Assembly: GCA_916610825.1 (NCBI GenBank)
Contig: OU744447.1
Location: forward strand, 37,313,345 to 37,377,344
From: Haliclystus octoradiatus
Lineage: Eukaryota; Cnidaria; Staurozoa; Stauromedusae; Haliclystidae
DNA length: 64,000 nt
Direction of reading: 5' to 3'
A model generated the notes under the pieces. That model did no database searches. It had not been told where the DNA came from and saw only the letters and a list, made by a program, of their open reading frames with translations. Positions 20,461 through 33,022 of the stretch are shown here, in pieces; position 1 is the first letter of the stretch; each line of letters opens with the position of its first letter. Position numbers and translations under genes: made by a program.

Positions 20461-20925
20461 GAAGTGCCAAAAGGCTCACTACTACTTCTTGTTCGGCGCG
20501 GTACTTGTTTATGAGATCGCGTTACTTGTTCTAGGGGTGGCACCAGAGGGGGCGGCAGGGGGGCTACAGCCCTCCCGTCGGGGATGGTCAGCCTCCCGTC
20601 GGGGAAGACTAAATCTTCTGTCGGGGAATTGTTTTTAACAAATTTCGTAAAAACAATAGAAATTAGCTCCATTCCAGTATTAGAGACTATTGCCAAATTG
20701 TTTCTATGTAACGTGGAAACTTGGCATAGTCCCCCTGTTGGGGATGCCAGCCCCCTCGTCGGGGAAATCCTGGTGCCACCCCTGACTTGTTCGGAGATCC
20801 CGTTACTTCTTTCAGAATTCGCGCTACTTGTTTGGAGATCCCGTTACTTGTTTTTGAGATCGCCCTACATGTTCGGAGATCCCGTCATTTGTTTAGAGAT
20901 CCCGTCACTTGTGAAATCTTAAGAT
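20461..20925. repeat. Element with 20-21-bp tandem units, interrupted by a hAT MITE
   Basis: After AAGGCTCACTACTACTTCTTG come degenerate units of the form ACTTGTTCGGAGATCCCGTT, at least six of them between 20785 and 20915. The same leader and unit type recur at 21880-22065, so this is a dispersed repeat with an internal minisatellite. Confidence 0.7.
20532..20784. mobile_element. hAT-type MITE with 8-bp target duplication
   Basis: The termini TAGGGGTGGCACCAG and CTGGTGCCACCCCTG are inverted repeats of the classic hAT 'CAGGGGTGGCACCAG' form. ACTTGTTC flanks both sides (20524-20531 and 20785-20792), an 8-bp duplication as hAT transposases make, although the target is itself repetitive. The 253-bp interior has GTCGGGGA-type repeats and no coding capacity. 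Confidence 0.8.
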
Positions 20926-21879
20926 AATTATAGCCGTGACAAGTGCGGTTGACCCGGCGTGATTCTTTCAAGATCTGAATCTAGATCGTAGATCGTAAGG
21001 CTTTGGTAAAAATATAACACGGGGAATAATGTACCAAAAATATTAAGTTTACAATAGCTTGTGTAATCATTTTTGTTTAATGGTTATAATTCATTAAAGG
21101 TCATGTTTGTACGTTTGTTGCATATTTCAATAACGAATAATGTATTATTATTTACTATAATCTAATAATTTATAAATGACAGTCGACAATTTCTAATACT
21201 ACAATATTGTATTTAGATTCGATGGAATGAAAGTTTGAATGACTTTCGAATTTACTCAGTATCTGCATACAAGTCTTACAATTATAAAACTTGTCTTATA
21301 ACTTTCGTGAATAGTACTCCGAAACGACACAAAAACTTCAAGTAAACAAAATGATTGAAAGGAGAGTTTGTACAGGAAATGGAAAATATTCTAGATTGAG
21401 TGATTGTCATATACCAGTTAATTAATATAAGTCTCATAACGAGTACAAATATTTTAAGGACAACCTACAACAGTACACTGCACGTAGCTGATTCTTATTT
21501 CCCGCATATTACCCCCATACATAGTAAATTAAAATTAAAATTATTCATATCAGTGGCAAACGAAAAGAATAAATAATTCTACTCAATTTGGACATTTTGA
21601 TCAATTGATTTCTTTTTTCTATACAGCAACGCCATATGAAACTAATTTGGCTCTATACTAGCAGACATAATATTTCATCGCAATAAAACTAGTATATACT
21701 AGTACAGTAGCATATTACATTTACATTATTGTTTGTGAGTACACGTATTCGATTCGACAATTGTCGGTCTGTCCTATATAATGTAAATGCAATCAGTGAA
21801 AACAGAAACAGCTAAACGTATCATGCTAAATAATTGATAAACGCACAGACGCGATGACGCGACGCGCTCGCATACAAGT
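20926..21879. other. No gene recognised
   Basis: AT-rich sequence between the two copies of the 20-bp-unit repeat. Confidence 0.35.
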
Positions 21880-22065
21880 ACCGCGCACAAGTTGTAGTGA
21901 GCCTTTTCGCCATACGTGCCTAAAGGTTCACTGTTACTTCTTGCTTGGGATCGGCACTTGTTTAATGAGATCGCGTTATTTTTCTGACGTTCCCGTCACT
22001 TCTTTCGGAGATCGCGTTACTTGTCTGGAGTTCCCGTCACTTATTTTGGAGATCGCGTTACTATC
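21880..22065. repeat. Second copy of the 20-21-bp-unit element
   Basis: The leader AAGGTTCACTGTTACTTCTTG is followed by about five units such as ACTTCTTTCGGAGATCGCGTT and ACTTGTCTGGAGTTCCCGTC, homologous to the array at 20.5-20.9 kb. Every other unit ends GCGTT and the intervening ones CCGTC, suggesting a roughly 41-bp higher-order period. Confidence 0.65.
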
Positions 22066-22611
22066 ATCAGAGAGTCATAGTTATAGTTTTTGTCAAATCA
22101 TTTTATACTGTTATAATTGTAAATTCTACACACTGTATATTTTATTAAATAGTGTAATCTAGTGAAAGTTCATGTTTATTATTAATACATATAAACATAC
22201 AAATCAAAATCATATTATATCTTAACATATATATGTGTTATACTATGTTTCAATCAATTATTTTATGTGTATTCCTAATCAGTCCTGTGAAATAAAGTGA
22301 TATAAAACTTATCAGGATAATTTGGAAATACACCCCCAAATAAACATAGTGGTAATATAATGAAGTTTTGATTTTATCTTTTTCGCTTGCTATTAAATTT
22401 AAACTTATAGTATTGACTAAAATTGATTGCATCAGAATTTACAGAATTTCTATCTGAATATTGATGAGGTGATTCTATCACAAGTATCATGAAAATGCAG
22501 ACAGAATGGAATTAGGTCATCATTATTACCATACTTGGGTCTGGCTTGTATCTATGAGCTATAACAACAGGATGCAATTAAAGTATTACATTGACTAAAT
22601 AGCCATTGTGT

Positions 22612-22928
22612 ATGATCAGAGCCCTTGTAACGAATGTCTTCTACAAGTCTTGTAGATCTGCTGTTGTGTCGTCATCTCGGAATAATTTTAATTTCCCATC
22701 TATTCAACTTCAAATCATTTTCATGATGTCCAAGCAAGATGATTTTATTGGTGATATGAAATCTTTGATTGAGAAATACTCTACAAAAGAAAGCGAAGGA
22801 GAGGGTAGCGAATCAAATCATGCTACCAACGAACCAGGTCAATCGTCTGAAATATCTATTGAGCCTACTATCGGAATATTATATCATTCCTTGCAAGGTC
22901 GAAGTAAAGAAAACAAGCAAGGAACAGG
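22612..22928 (+). CDS. HECT-like gene, 5' exon
   Basis: An open frame to a GTGAGT donor at 22929. The start may be ATG 22612 or ATG 22723 (MMSKQDDFIGDMKSLIEKYS); the coding-like acidic Ser/Glu-rich composition begins at the latter. It ends in phase 2 and joins in frame to the next exon. Confidence 0.5.
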
Positions 22929-23574
22929 GTGAGTGAATATTGTTTTGTATATTTTGCATAATGTTTTCGATATGTACAATTGAGTGTATAGCAACCAATT
23001 TGAGTTTACAAATTGCATTTCTGCACATGTCAACTGAATTCTATGCTGAAAAATGTTTGAATATTTAGAAACAACGCGGTGTCTCTGTCTTCTACTCGTT
23101 TTGATTTGGTATAGAGATAACAATTTGTCTACAGGGATGGATTATATGTGTCATATATTTGCTAATGCCATTTGATTATTATTACAAAATTTCAAACGCA
23201 AACCAAATAATTATGACAGGCTTTTGATACTGATACTGACTGTAAAACATTATTATAATAAAAACTGCAATGGCAATTTATTCGACTATAATTTATAATT
23301 TTGATTCGATAAATTCTGTTCGAAATCCTTAGCTAGTAGACCGAGGTGCTAAATAACGTTTCTGGCTGGCTTGATTCTTGGCTAAGTTTGATATCATTTG
23401 ATAATCATGCATTTGTTAATCAATTTGATTTTCAGATCTTATCTCATTATATCATTTCATTTCACAGAAATTAAGTTCTTTCTTTGTTGATATATATAAA
23501 TGACTGCATTGTGATGGATCTTCATAATTGCATTATTATACTTAAAATGATCATTTTCTATGATTTATCTGCAG

Positions 23575-24403
23575 AAAATACTCTCCTTACTGTAAAGGCG
23601 ATTCCTTCAATGGGAAAACTTATAACAAGCAGAAATATGTTCAAAAGAGGAAAAATGATAGTAAGCAGCAGTCTGCGAGACCAAGTAAAAAGAGTTTTAA
23701 AGATGGAGGTATATTCACGAGAGATGTGTTAGTACTAGAGTATGACCAATCACATGTACCAAGGGGGAAGGCTAGGTCCGACCTATTTGAAGACGGATAT
23801 GCCATGGCCATAAACTTTGGCAACAATTTTGACGAAGATGAAGTTCGTAATACCATATTTTTAAAATTTGTCGCAGACGACATTTTGAAGTCAAAATACG
23901 ATTTTGATTTTGTAAGAGCAATTGGGGACTCGCTGCTTACTACGAAAAATACTGCTTGGTGCGCAAAAACCATCAAGAACATGACTCAAAAAGGGCCCCA
24001 ATATATCAAGAAGATAGAGGATATTATGCCTGACAATTACAACTCGGCAAAAGAAGCTCCATCGGCAGAATCAGAGTCAGAGAATGAATTATTAATGACA
24101 CCATTTAAAGCTCCTCTATCTTCTACTACAGCATCTACAAAAACAATTATACCCGAAGCAGAATTCACAGAATGCCCGATATGTGGTATTCTTCAACCGC
24201 GCAGAAGATTGGAAGACCACGTCGATATGTGCGTTGATAAAGGGCAACAGGACCAGCTAGTATTCGAGGCTCTCTCGTCAACTGGCGATGACTTACAAAT
24301 CGTTGAAGAGACTAGTATATCATTGAATTCAAATCGATCTGAATTGTGTCAAAAGGATTTGAAAGAGATATTAGAAGTTTTAAGCCGACAGGTTTACAAA
24401 TGA
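23575..24403 (+). CDS. HECT-like gene, conserved block and UBZ-like finger
   Basis: After the acceptor CTGCAG the frame reads KYSPYCKGDSFNGK, a basic stretch, then GGIFTRDVLVLEYDQ and a block of about 90 residues ending TQKGPQYIKKIE. A Ser/Glu-rich linker and ECPICGILQPRRRLEDHVDM-C follow; the zinc finger matches the Rad18-type UBZ spacing. The frame closes at 24401-24403, while a HECT-like continuation (SKGFERDIRSFKPTG, later IIKLNFLGESSIDDGGPQRE) lies in the next frame from 24346. Confidence 0.6.
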
Positions 24404-24541
24404 TGCGTTTGAGGAGGCGAAACCTTGTGGAGGATTATTTCCTAACGAGAAACCGAAGCTGGTACAGGAGATATAGTATTATCAAGCTAAACTTCCTGGG
24501 AGAGTCCTCAATCGACGATGGTGGTCCACAAAGAGAATTCT
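24346..24541 (+). pseudogene. Start of HECT N-lobe in a shifted frame
   Basis: The frame carrying NFLGESSIDDGGPQREFFS is diagnostic for the HECT domain's first conserved block. It overlaps the end of the preceding frame, implying a frameshift or a missed splice. The nearest donor (CAT|GTCAGT) joined to the acceptor at 24727 would create TAA. Confidence 0.5.
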
Positions 24542-24726
24542 TTTCATGTCAGTGGGTATTGCTTAATTCTGATGTCTTATGATTGTTGGTATGCAGAGGG
24601 GACACGATAACATATAATTTATAAAAATGCAAAAACTAATATTATAATACGTATTGTTAACTGATTCACTTGAAATTCGTTGAGTTTGTAAATGTATTCT
24701 TTATTTATGGTTTCATTTCTTTTCAG

Positions 24727-24966
24727 AAATCTTATTGAAATTGAAAACTCGTTTATTTCAATCTTTGATAGAGGGCACTGGTCTAGATCCGCAAGAAAAT
24801 GCTTATGCATTACAGAACAAAGAATTCCAGTATATGGGAGAACTGATGGCAGCATCAATATTACAAGGTGGACCGCCACCAAACTTTCTAGCAAAATGGG
24901 TATACATGTTTCTCTCAGACCAAATTGAGAATACAATTTTATCTCCCGGAGATCGACCATCCATGG
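24727..24966 (+). CDS. HECT N-lobe exon
   Basis: After TTTTCAG the frame reads LLKLKTRLFQSLIEGTGLDP, then NKEFQYMGELMAASILQGGP and PPNFLAKWVYMFLS, the HECT N-lobe block with F-G-L-A-S-L-QGGPAP-FL spacing. The donor GTAAAA at 24967 leaves phase 1. Confidence 0.7.
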
Positions 24967-25044
24967 GTAAAATTGAGTTAAAAGATAATAAGTTACAGTG
25001 CACTTATTTATAATTGATATTATCATTATTTCAACAGATTGAAG

Positions 25045-25154
25045 ATTGTACAGATGATACAAGCCTCCAAGCTATTCTGATGACAGATGAAGCTATGGAT
25101 ATGCTTTTCACGATTGGATATCGCAAAGCGGCTGTTAAGGAGACATTGATCTGA
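25045..25154 (+). CDS. Last recognisable HECT exon, ends in TGA
   Basis: An acceptor after ATTGAAG gives an in-frame join: DCTDDTSLQAILMTDEAMDM, then LFTIGYRKAAVKETLI and TGA. It corresponds to the middle of the HECT domain; no C-lobe follows in any frame up to the duplicated block. Confidence 0.5.
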
Positions 25155-25174
25155 ATCGAGCCGATCTTTAAGGT

Positions 25175-27951
25175 GATGAATAGTCTAAATATATAGAGTG
25201 GTAACAAATTGTCCCTTACCACGGCATAGCGGAGAAGGGTAGTAGCTATGGAGAATGATATAGAGAGCATGTACAGCAGCCACCTGCCATGATTATATTC
25301 TAGATAAATTGACTGCTATAGACAGGTGATCTTAAATACATGAATATGTTAATAAAATTATACATTAGGTACAATACTGATATAGCTGAGTTGGACATTA
25401 GAAACTTTTGATTCCTCGAGAAATCGAGAAACGGGATACGACCTTGTTAAAGTTTTCAATTGTCTTTTCCTTATAGTAAGCATCCTTGTCATTCTTACTA
25501 TCGTTCCGCGTTTGCAAAAATTATCTGTTTGTAAATATGATAGATTATTCAACATTATATATCTGCTTATACGCGTTCAAACTAAGAAGTCATTGTTACC
25601 ATCCTTCATCATTTAGCTTCAGCTACCCAAATCTGTGTTGAAAATTTTTGCTGTCATGTGCATTTCAAGCTCTGCTATTTACGGCAGGTCTGATATACGG
25701 AAAAGGGTAAGTAATTCAGGGAAAAAAAATATAAAACGAGGTCTATTGTATTCTGCCTTCCTGTAAACGAGTTTACCACGTGGTTATAATATCATTTTGA
25801 GCGATGAATATAGGAATAGTTAATAGAGCAACATTAAGTTTGCAATGATGATATCAGTTTGGACATTCGATTTATTAAAACATTTATATATCATTGATAT
25901 CCTGTTTAATTACTCCTCCAGTATGGAACTGTTTGATTGATTTACTGTATTTTTCATTTGTGTCAGTGTCACCTTCGTTAGTTATTCCCACATATAGGTC
26001 TTCCCCTACCTAACATTTGTTTTTTTTTCAGCTTTTTGCATTATTTTCATTTTCGATGTTGAATTAACTAAAAACAAAGATTAAAGTTTAGTTCCAATTC
26101 TTGTCATTGCTAGTCTCTCAACACTAAACAATTGGGCTAGGCAATGGTAACTGTGCAAGGTGAAGACGGTATCCTTCACAAACAGTTACTTGAAGTTGTA
26201 GCTGAAATAGTTATTCTTAATAATTCGATATAACATCGAATCCGGGATCGAATCGAAAGCTTTCCTTAAAACTCTGATTGTGCAAGTTAAACTCCAATGT
26301 CAAATTTATCAAGATACTGTCAGTTATAATACTTGCAAACATTGTTCAGATTGTAATTCATAATGAATTGAAAACATCTTAACAATTTTGCAAAATGTTA
26401 TTTTCACTGAATCTAAATCCATCGCTCACGACGATATATTCCAACGCAGTACACTCGTTTCAAGGAAAATTGAATACAATAGACCTCGTATAGAAATATT
26501 CCTTAAATTTCATCCCGTCTTCCGTAAATCAGACATCCCCTGATATTTATTAATCACATTAATCCCTATGTCTAATAAGTAAGTAAACCTTTTAAAATTT
26601 TATAATTTTAGCTTGATGGTTTTAGACTTACAGCATACTTTGTTTAAATCCCATTTTTCCCTAATGGTGATTAATCAACTTAGTTCTAGATTTGATGCGC
26701 ACACGCTATCTCATCACTCGGTAAAGTCCAATAAAATCCCGAGGCTATTTTCCAATTGAAAAAATTTCATCTACATCCAATTTATCTTTTGTTCTCAAAA
26801 AATTTCCGAAGCATTCTATCATCATTTCATCAATTCCCGAATTTCTCTCCAATACTGGAATAAAATGCTTGGCTTTGCCAGAAATTTGGCAGGATGGTGA
26901 TGCCTGTAATACTTCTGATTACATAATAATTCTTAGTGAAAGGCAGGGGCGAAGAGAATTTTATGTCGGTTTCGCTGTTCATTGCTCAGACGATTGTTAG
27001 CAAATTATATATCAGGATCGAAAATTTATCATCGAAACAAAATGAAATTATACAACCGCAGAAATTCTCATTTTTTAATATGGATACTTTAATCATTGAC
27101 TCATTGTCAAGTTTAAAAAACTTATGTTTGTAAACACGTAGGCTTCTTCTGAAAATACGTAGCTATGTATGTTTTATATATTGCATTGTTTTCTATAGAA
27201 TTTATACACGAAGTTAATTGTAAAAGTCACAATCGTATGAAATTAGTTATTATCGATTTGACAGTACATTTTATTCAAGTTGTTTTTGTTTGCTTCAAAC
27301 TTCTCAGATAATCCAGATAAATCGTGAATGTTTCTTCCACCCCGCTATTTATTTGTGGGCCTTCTATAATATGCTTCCTAAATCTACAGCCCTAGACTTT
27401 TGAGTTTCGACAACGTAGTGTGCAATTGCTTCCATTGTAACTATTGCAATTTTAGCGAGCTTCCTGTAGCAAAATCCAGGAAGACATATCCCCTGATGTA
27501 AGTGACAACGTCATTGTTCATTCTGTCTTTTGACATTCCTGTGGCAAGCGTTAACGATAAACTTAAAAAACAAATACAGCTGAGGTCTTGACGAATTTTC
27601 AAACAAACTTATCAAATTCATCAAGTCAGAAATTCTTTCCCATTTTACATGTTTAATAAATACGTCTCCTGAAAAGGTTACATGCCTTCATCTTTGGAAT
27701 ATGTAAAGATTTTAGGCAGTTTAAAAATCTCAAGGAAACCCACACAATGTTTCTAATTACAGACCAATCTCTTTGTTAAATTCTTTGTCCAAAGTTTGAA
27801 AATTATTGTTTACAAACAGTATTATATATTATTTGATCAACATTTGTTGTTATTTAGATTTATCTATGTACTGTTTAAAAAAAAAACTTGAATAAAATCA
27901 TATTTATTGGAAGTTTTTATTCGTTTGCAGGAATTTTGAAGTTACAATTAT
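25175..27951. other. No gene recognised inside the duplicated block
   Basis: AT-rich sequence. The open frames (25358-25555 minus, 26936-27133 plus) show no domain and recur unchanged in copy 2. Confidence 0.35.
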
Positions 27952-28133
27952 TGAACGTTCACGGAACGTTCCGTGAACGTTCGTAATATCTTCTTAAAAT
28001 CTGTAAATGTTCGAGGAGCGTCCGATTCAAATAATTATTTGAAAGACTGTCACGAACGTTCCGTGGACATTCACGCAACGCTCGGGGCGGGCTGACGAAA
28101 ATAAACGTTCACGGAACGTTCCTTGAACGTTCA
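27952..28133. mobile_element. GAACGTTC-palindrome element
   Basis: The ends carry TGAACGTTCACGGAACGTTC and a near-identical inverted partner. The palindromic octamer GAACGTTC or close variants recur at least seven times. It is probably a small fold-back MITE; no target duplication is clear. Confidence 0.6.
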
Positions 28134-28832
28134 CTGTCTGCCGGGTTACTGTGTCACCGTTCTGTACCACCGGTTCTGTTGTCGTCCACACTGCACGCAA
28201 AGACATTTGACCCGTAATAAATATGAAATAGGTGTTGAAATTTAGCTGCTATCGTTTTATCGAAAGGTAAGTTTTAAATGAGGCATGGCCTACTGATAAT
28301 GTTATGTCATCGTGAAACTGTCAATCTTTCAAATTATTTTGTAAATTAGTTTAATTTCTGAGTCACCTGTTGGTCTTCCCACTCGATGATTCATGCAGAG
28401 ATTCACTCAACCGATGCAAAATCAATAATATTTACATACCATTGCCTTTCAGTGGGAAACAAGTTCATTAATTGGTTAATAAACATGCATCAATATTTAT
28501 TCTATTCAAACTATGTAGTCAACCTCATATTTACTTCTATACAACTCATATCGATTTAATTTGAAATATAAATATAGTACAATAAAGCATCAATTTCATT
28601 TTTACTATACTTCACATATATGTAAGGAGTAATTATCAAAAACGAAATCCATTATCAGTGTTGTTCTGCATTTTTAATTATTTTTCATGTTTTTGGACAG
28701 CTCTATTAACTTGCGTAGATGGAACTCATCTCAGGACAAACGGATTTCAGTTTAATGAACCTTGTAAATTTGAGTTGATTTAAGACGCTGAGGAAAGCTG
28801 CTACCTCTTTGACGAAGAACATATCTAATTAT
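28134..28832. promoter_or_regulatory. Upstream region of the TCRYP gene
   Basis: Non-coding AT-rich DNA. The last 150 bp (AGGACAAACGG ... GCTGAGGAAAGCTGC) is shared with the upstream region of the paralogue at 3.87 kb, suggesting a conserved promoter or 5' UTR. No TATA box is assigned. Confidence 0.4.
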
Positions 28833-29231
28833 ATGATTTCTCGAGTCTCCATGGAAATGTCTCAAACTGAATCAGTAGCCATTTGGATGTGTTTTATCAT
28901 AATTATATGCTCAATAACTGCTGAGGCGGAGGCAACATGCAGATATCCAGCAACGAAGACAGATGGAAAATATCACCAGAAAAAAGATGGTATGTTTTAC
29001 ACTTCTCAACCATTACGAATATATGCTAGATTAATAACTGGAAGATGTGTTATGATATTCACTGCAGAAGATAGAGCTAAAGCCATGAATGTTATTAAAG
29101 AAGAATCTACTAATCATGTTACATGTCAGCTCTTCAAAAAGAAAGCTATCAAAGATTCTGAAGGTGCTCTGATCAAGAAAGAAATGTCTACGTATTATGA
29201 AAAGATCGATGAAGGTAAATATAGATATTGA
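28833..29231 (+). CDS. Small secreted TCRYP protein, first exon (copy 1)
   Basis: ATG at 28833 (28851 and 28857 are alternatives) opens a frame with a hydrophobic signal peptide (VAIWMCFIIIICSITAEAEA), then the mature start TCRYPATKTDGKYHQKKDG, MFYTSQ, a GRCVMIFTAEDRAK block and a Lys-rich C-terminus. Three cysteines follow the signal. I do not recognise the family. The frame meets TGA at 29229-29231, but GAAG|GTAAAT at 29214/29215 is a good donor, so the real protein may continue in an exon I cannot identify. A paralogue (3867, broken) and an identical copy (62424) exist in this window. Confidence 0.65.
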   Translation: MISRVSMEMSQTESVAIWMCFIIIICSITAEAEATCRYPATKTDGKYHQKKDGMFYTSQPLRIYARLITGRCVMIFTAEDRAKAMNVIKEESTNHVTCQLFKKKAIKDSEGALIKKEMSTYYEKIDEGKYRY

Positions 29232-29399
29232 TGCAAGCATAAGCTTTCCTCTAATTTAATTATTAATAATATTAGTTGTTTTTCTATATAATTCGGTTTA
29301 ATGTTTATATAGATATAATGATAATATAAGAAATGGAGTAGAAGACTACTCATTCATCATTGTTACTATACTAATAGTTTCATGCTAACGCATTTATTA
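29232..29399. other. Intron or 3' flank of the TCRYP gene
   Basis: AT-rich sequence between the first exon and the Harbinger-like MITE; nothing else seen. Confidence 0.4.
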
Positions 29400-29713
29400 G
29401 GCCCTGTTTACAATAAGGAGGGCGAGTTACCCGGGTCTATTGTTTATACGCGTTCTGTTTACAAGCAAAGTGAGAAAGTTTTCTAGCCCCCCGAGTTACC
29501 CAAGTTACTCGCCTTGGCAGACCCGGTTACCCGCCTACCCGAGACAACTTTTTTTTGTTGTAAACGGAAATAGGCGAGTAACTCGGATAGGCGGTTTAAA
29601 ATTGAAAATGGTAGCTGTAATTTTCTATTGTTTCGAATCTAATAGTTCCATTCCATTCGGTAAGGCGAGTAAATCGTCTACCCGGTTAACTCTCCCTCCT
29701 TGTAAAAACGGCC
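29400..29713. mobile_element. PIF/Harbinger-type MITE (copy 1)
   Basis: The termini GGCCCTGTTTACAATAAGGA and TCCTTGTAAAAACGGCC are inverted repeats, and similarity extends about 37 bp into GGGAGAGTTAACCGGGT-like sequence. TTA precedes (29397-29399) and follows (29714-29716), the 3-bp duplication expected. The interior contains repeated CGAGTTACCC/GGCGAGTAACTC motifs. The plus-strand open frame across it is spurious. Confidence 0.85.
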
Positions 29714-30054
29714 TTAGACAAATATGCTAAATAATAAAAAAGATTGTAGTATATCAACGGCAAAACATGAGTACGGCGAAAATTAACAAAACGCATATAT
29801 TTCAATATTGGTTTGCACACGACGGCAGTGACGAAAAAGACAGACTGACCCTTTCTTTACATGGTCGTATAATAATACTACATATACTTGTCTTTAACAG
29901 ATGACACGTCAATCAAACATCACACGGCTTCCTTCAATTTTAAGGCTTTACGCTAAATTATTCAAATTTAAGGCTATTTAAGGCTTTATTGCTACTGAAT
30001 GCATCGGTGCATATCGACTACATCGCATATCGGTTACATTGTATAGATGTTGTA

Positions 30055-30320
30055 TCATTTCACAATTTCATCTCCATTGGTAGGACATCGTGTCCAAAAT
30101 TTAATCGCCATAATTCCTTTAATGTTACGATTAAATTTCTCATAGTATAGTCCTTTAACCGTTCCAATACTGCCTCTAATGCATCTACTTGACAATTCGT
30201 ACAAATTCCAGGCTGCCAAGGGGGAAATCGTCTGTCCCTTCATCGTCACTGTTTGTTTCCAAATTTTCTACGTCAACAAATGTATTCTGATTTTCTGCAC
30301 TATCTGCAATCAAGTTTTAT
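30055..30320 (-). pseudogene. Possible decayed coding fragment
   Basis: On the minus strand one frame reads AENQNTFVDVENLETNSDDE then GTDDFPLGSLEF and stops. An overlapping frame continues WNLYELSSRCIRGSIGTVKG, LYYEKFNRNIKGIMAIKFW. The composition is coding-like with a frame change near 30215-30250. No family recognised; perhaps a transposase remnant. The same sequence recurs in copy 2. Confidence 0.3.
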
Positions 30321-30409
30321 ATATTGTTCACTGATGATTCTAGGGATGGTTTACCTAGAGTTATTCTTCTTTCAGGTTATTAATTACAATGCAACCAGTT
30401 GCTAGTAGT

Positions 30410-31265
30410 TACTGATTTACCAGCTTCTGTTAATAGCGTCAGGTTAATAATAATCGTGCTCGTAACTTTCTCACCTTTCGTACACCAACTATCAACATAT
30501 TATTATTTAACTCCAAAATTGGTTCTAAAAAATTTAAAAATGATAGCTATGAATTACTGCTTGGTGGTCGATAAACATTGACGATTAGTAAAGATTCGTG
30601 ACAGCTGACGTAGGTTAGGACAGCGATTGCTTCACAATTGGAATCATTCAGTGTAGACACAGTGTTTGCTTTGAAATTTGAAGGAATAATGGTTTATAAA
30701 GTCCATCGCCTCTTTTATCTTCACGGTCTAGTCTGAACGATTGATGATGTGGGTTAGAAAGTAGAAACGCAGATGAAGAAATACTTGAATCAAGCCAAAT
30801 TTCAGTTATACAAACGATGGATTGGATATACGCTGTAGATTATTCAAGCTGTAGGAGATCTAAATTTGGGAGAATTGCGCGAATAATTCTAAACCACTTT
30901 ATAGATCGTCGAATGTCGTTCTAGCAACCTGATTGGCTAATTGCCATGTTCGGAACTCACCGTGCAAACAATGGCTAACAATGGCGGGACACTGTGACAA
31001 TGCTCAAAACATAAATACAATGAAATCAAAACAAACAAACCTTTTTTCTTGTTACGTATAAACGTTTCAAATAGCTAACTCCAAACAAACAAAATTTTTC
31101 TTTTGGTTTAGAATCAAATTCAAATCGCGGTAGTAATACTGTAGTAATGATAATAAGGGAACAGGAAGGTTTTCTACTTGTACAAGTAATGGCTTGGATG
31201 ACTTTCTGGAGTTCATTTGAAACCTTCGAAAAAACAAATCAAACATCCAATAAGAACGATGGATA
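30410..31265. other. No gene recognised
   Basis: AT-rich sequence leading into the long AAT tract. Confidence 0.35.
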
Positions 31266-32294
<1,029 letters not shown>

Positions 32295-32867
32295 TGTAGA
32301 CTGTAACCGCAGTCAGTCTACTAATTTAAATAGTTGTATCTGTGTGTGTTAGTACCAAGATAATACGCAACAAATGAACTGCCAAATAACACAAATGAAG
32401 CTGCTCAATGCTGATATGTTGATAAGTTGTTAAGTTGTTTGTGGTTGGTTTTTCTTAAAGGAATAATTAAATCACATAAATTAATACAAAGTCGTTTAAT
32501 AAATCAAATACAATGTAAACTAGGTTATAACACAATTACAGATAAAAAACATACCTTTGGTGTTCGTTCCAGCACAGATAACAACACCTATTAATAATAT
32601 TTTACAATTCGTTCGAGTCAGCGTAGCTCTTCTCTATACTTTGGCTTTCTCCGACTGACTAACATTTACAATAATTTTACGTATTGAACACCAAAGGCGG
32701 AAAATATATTTATGATGACTAATTTTCGATCTTTCTAGATATTTACTTACAATAGATTAACAAGATGACTAACTAGCTAATACGTCGAGAATAAGTGTCC
32801 CTTAGTAGCTATGGTAACGGCGTCTAAATGTATAATGGCGGCAGCAAGAATATAATTGTCGGCTACA
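32295..32867 (-). repeat. BEL/Pao 3' LTR
   Basis: Identical by eye to 38987-39559. In element sense it begins TGTAGCCGACAATTATATTC and ends GTCTACA. It is the downstream LTR because the ORF is on the minus strand. Confidence 0.93.
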
Positions 32868-33022
32868 TACCCGCCCCGATGAGCCATTGTCAAAATGCTC
32901 ATCTTAAAAAACTTATAACGACAATTTACACTTATCTTAAAATAACATAATATTAGAAACAGCTGAATTTCTAATTTTGTTCTGAAATAATTAATAGAAT
33001 TATTTAATTTAATTAACATTAA

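Larger units (their letters stand above)
22612..25154 (+). pseudogene. UBZ-HECT E3-ligase-like gene, truncated before the C-lobe
   Basis: Recognisable exons: 22612-22928, 23575 to about 24403, a HECT N-lobe start in another frame to about 24541, 24727-24966 and 25045-25154. They give an acidic N-terminus, a conserved block (RDVLVLEYDQSHVPRG and on) seen in invertebrate and fish HECT proteins, a UBZ-like zinc finger (C-x2-C ... H-x3-C), then HECT N-lobe motifs DDGGPQREFF and LQGGPPPNFLAKW. HECT ligases pass ubiquitin through a C-lobe cysteine, which is absent here: TGA at 25152-25154 lies 20 bp before the segmental-duplication boundary. A frame change at about 24350-24400 and a TAA across the best 24541/24727 junction suggest a pseudogene; unrecognised exons or assembly error are alternatives. 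Confidence 0.55.
25174..30409. repeat. Segmental duplication, copy 1
   Basis: Nearly identical to 58764-64000 (offset 33590, becoming 33591 after one extra T in a poly-T run near 26020). By eye I found one substitution (near 25840) and that one indel. Copy 2 reaches the window end, so the right boundary here is set only by the window. Confidence 0.95.

Noticed and set aside
29440-29730. 96-codon frame downstream of the TCRYP exon
   Set aside because: It lies almost entirely within the TTA-flanked MITE and is an accident of its G/C-rich repeats.
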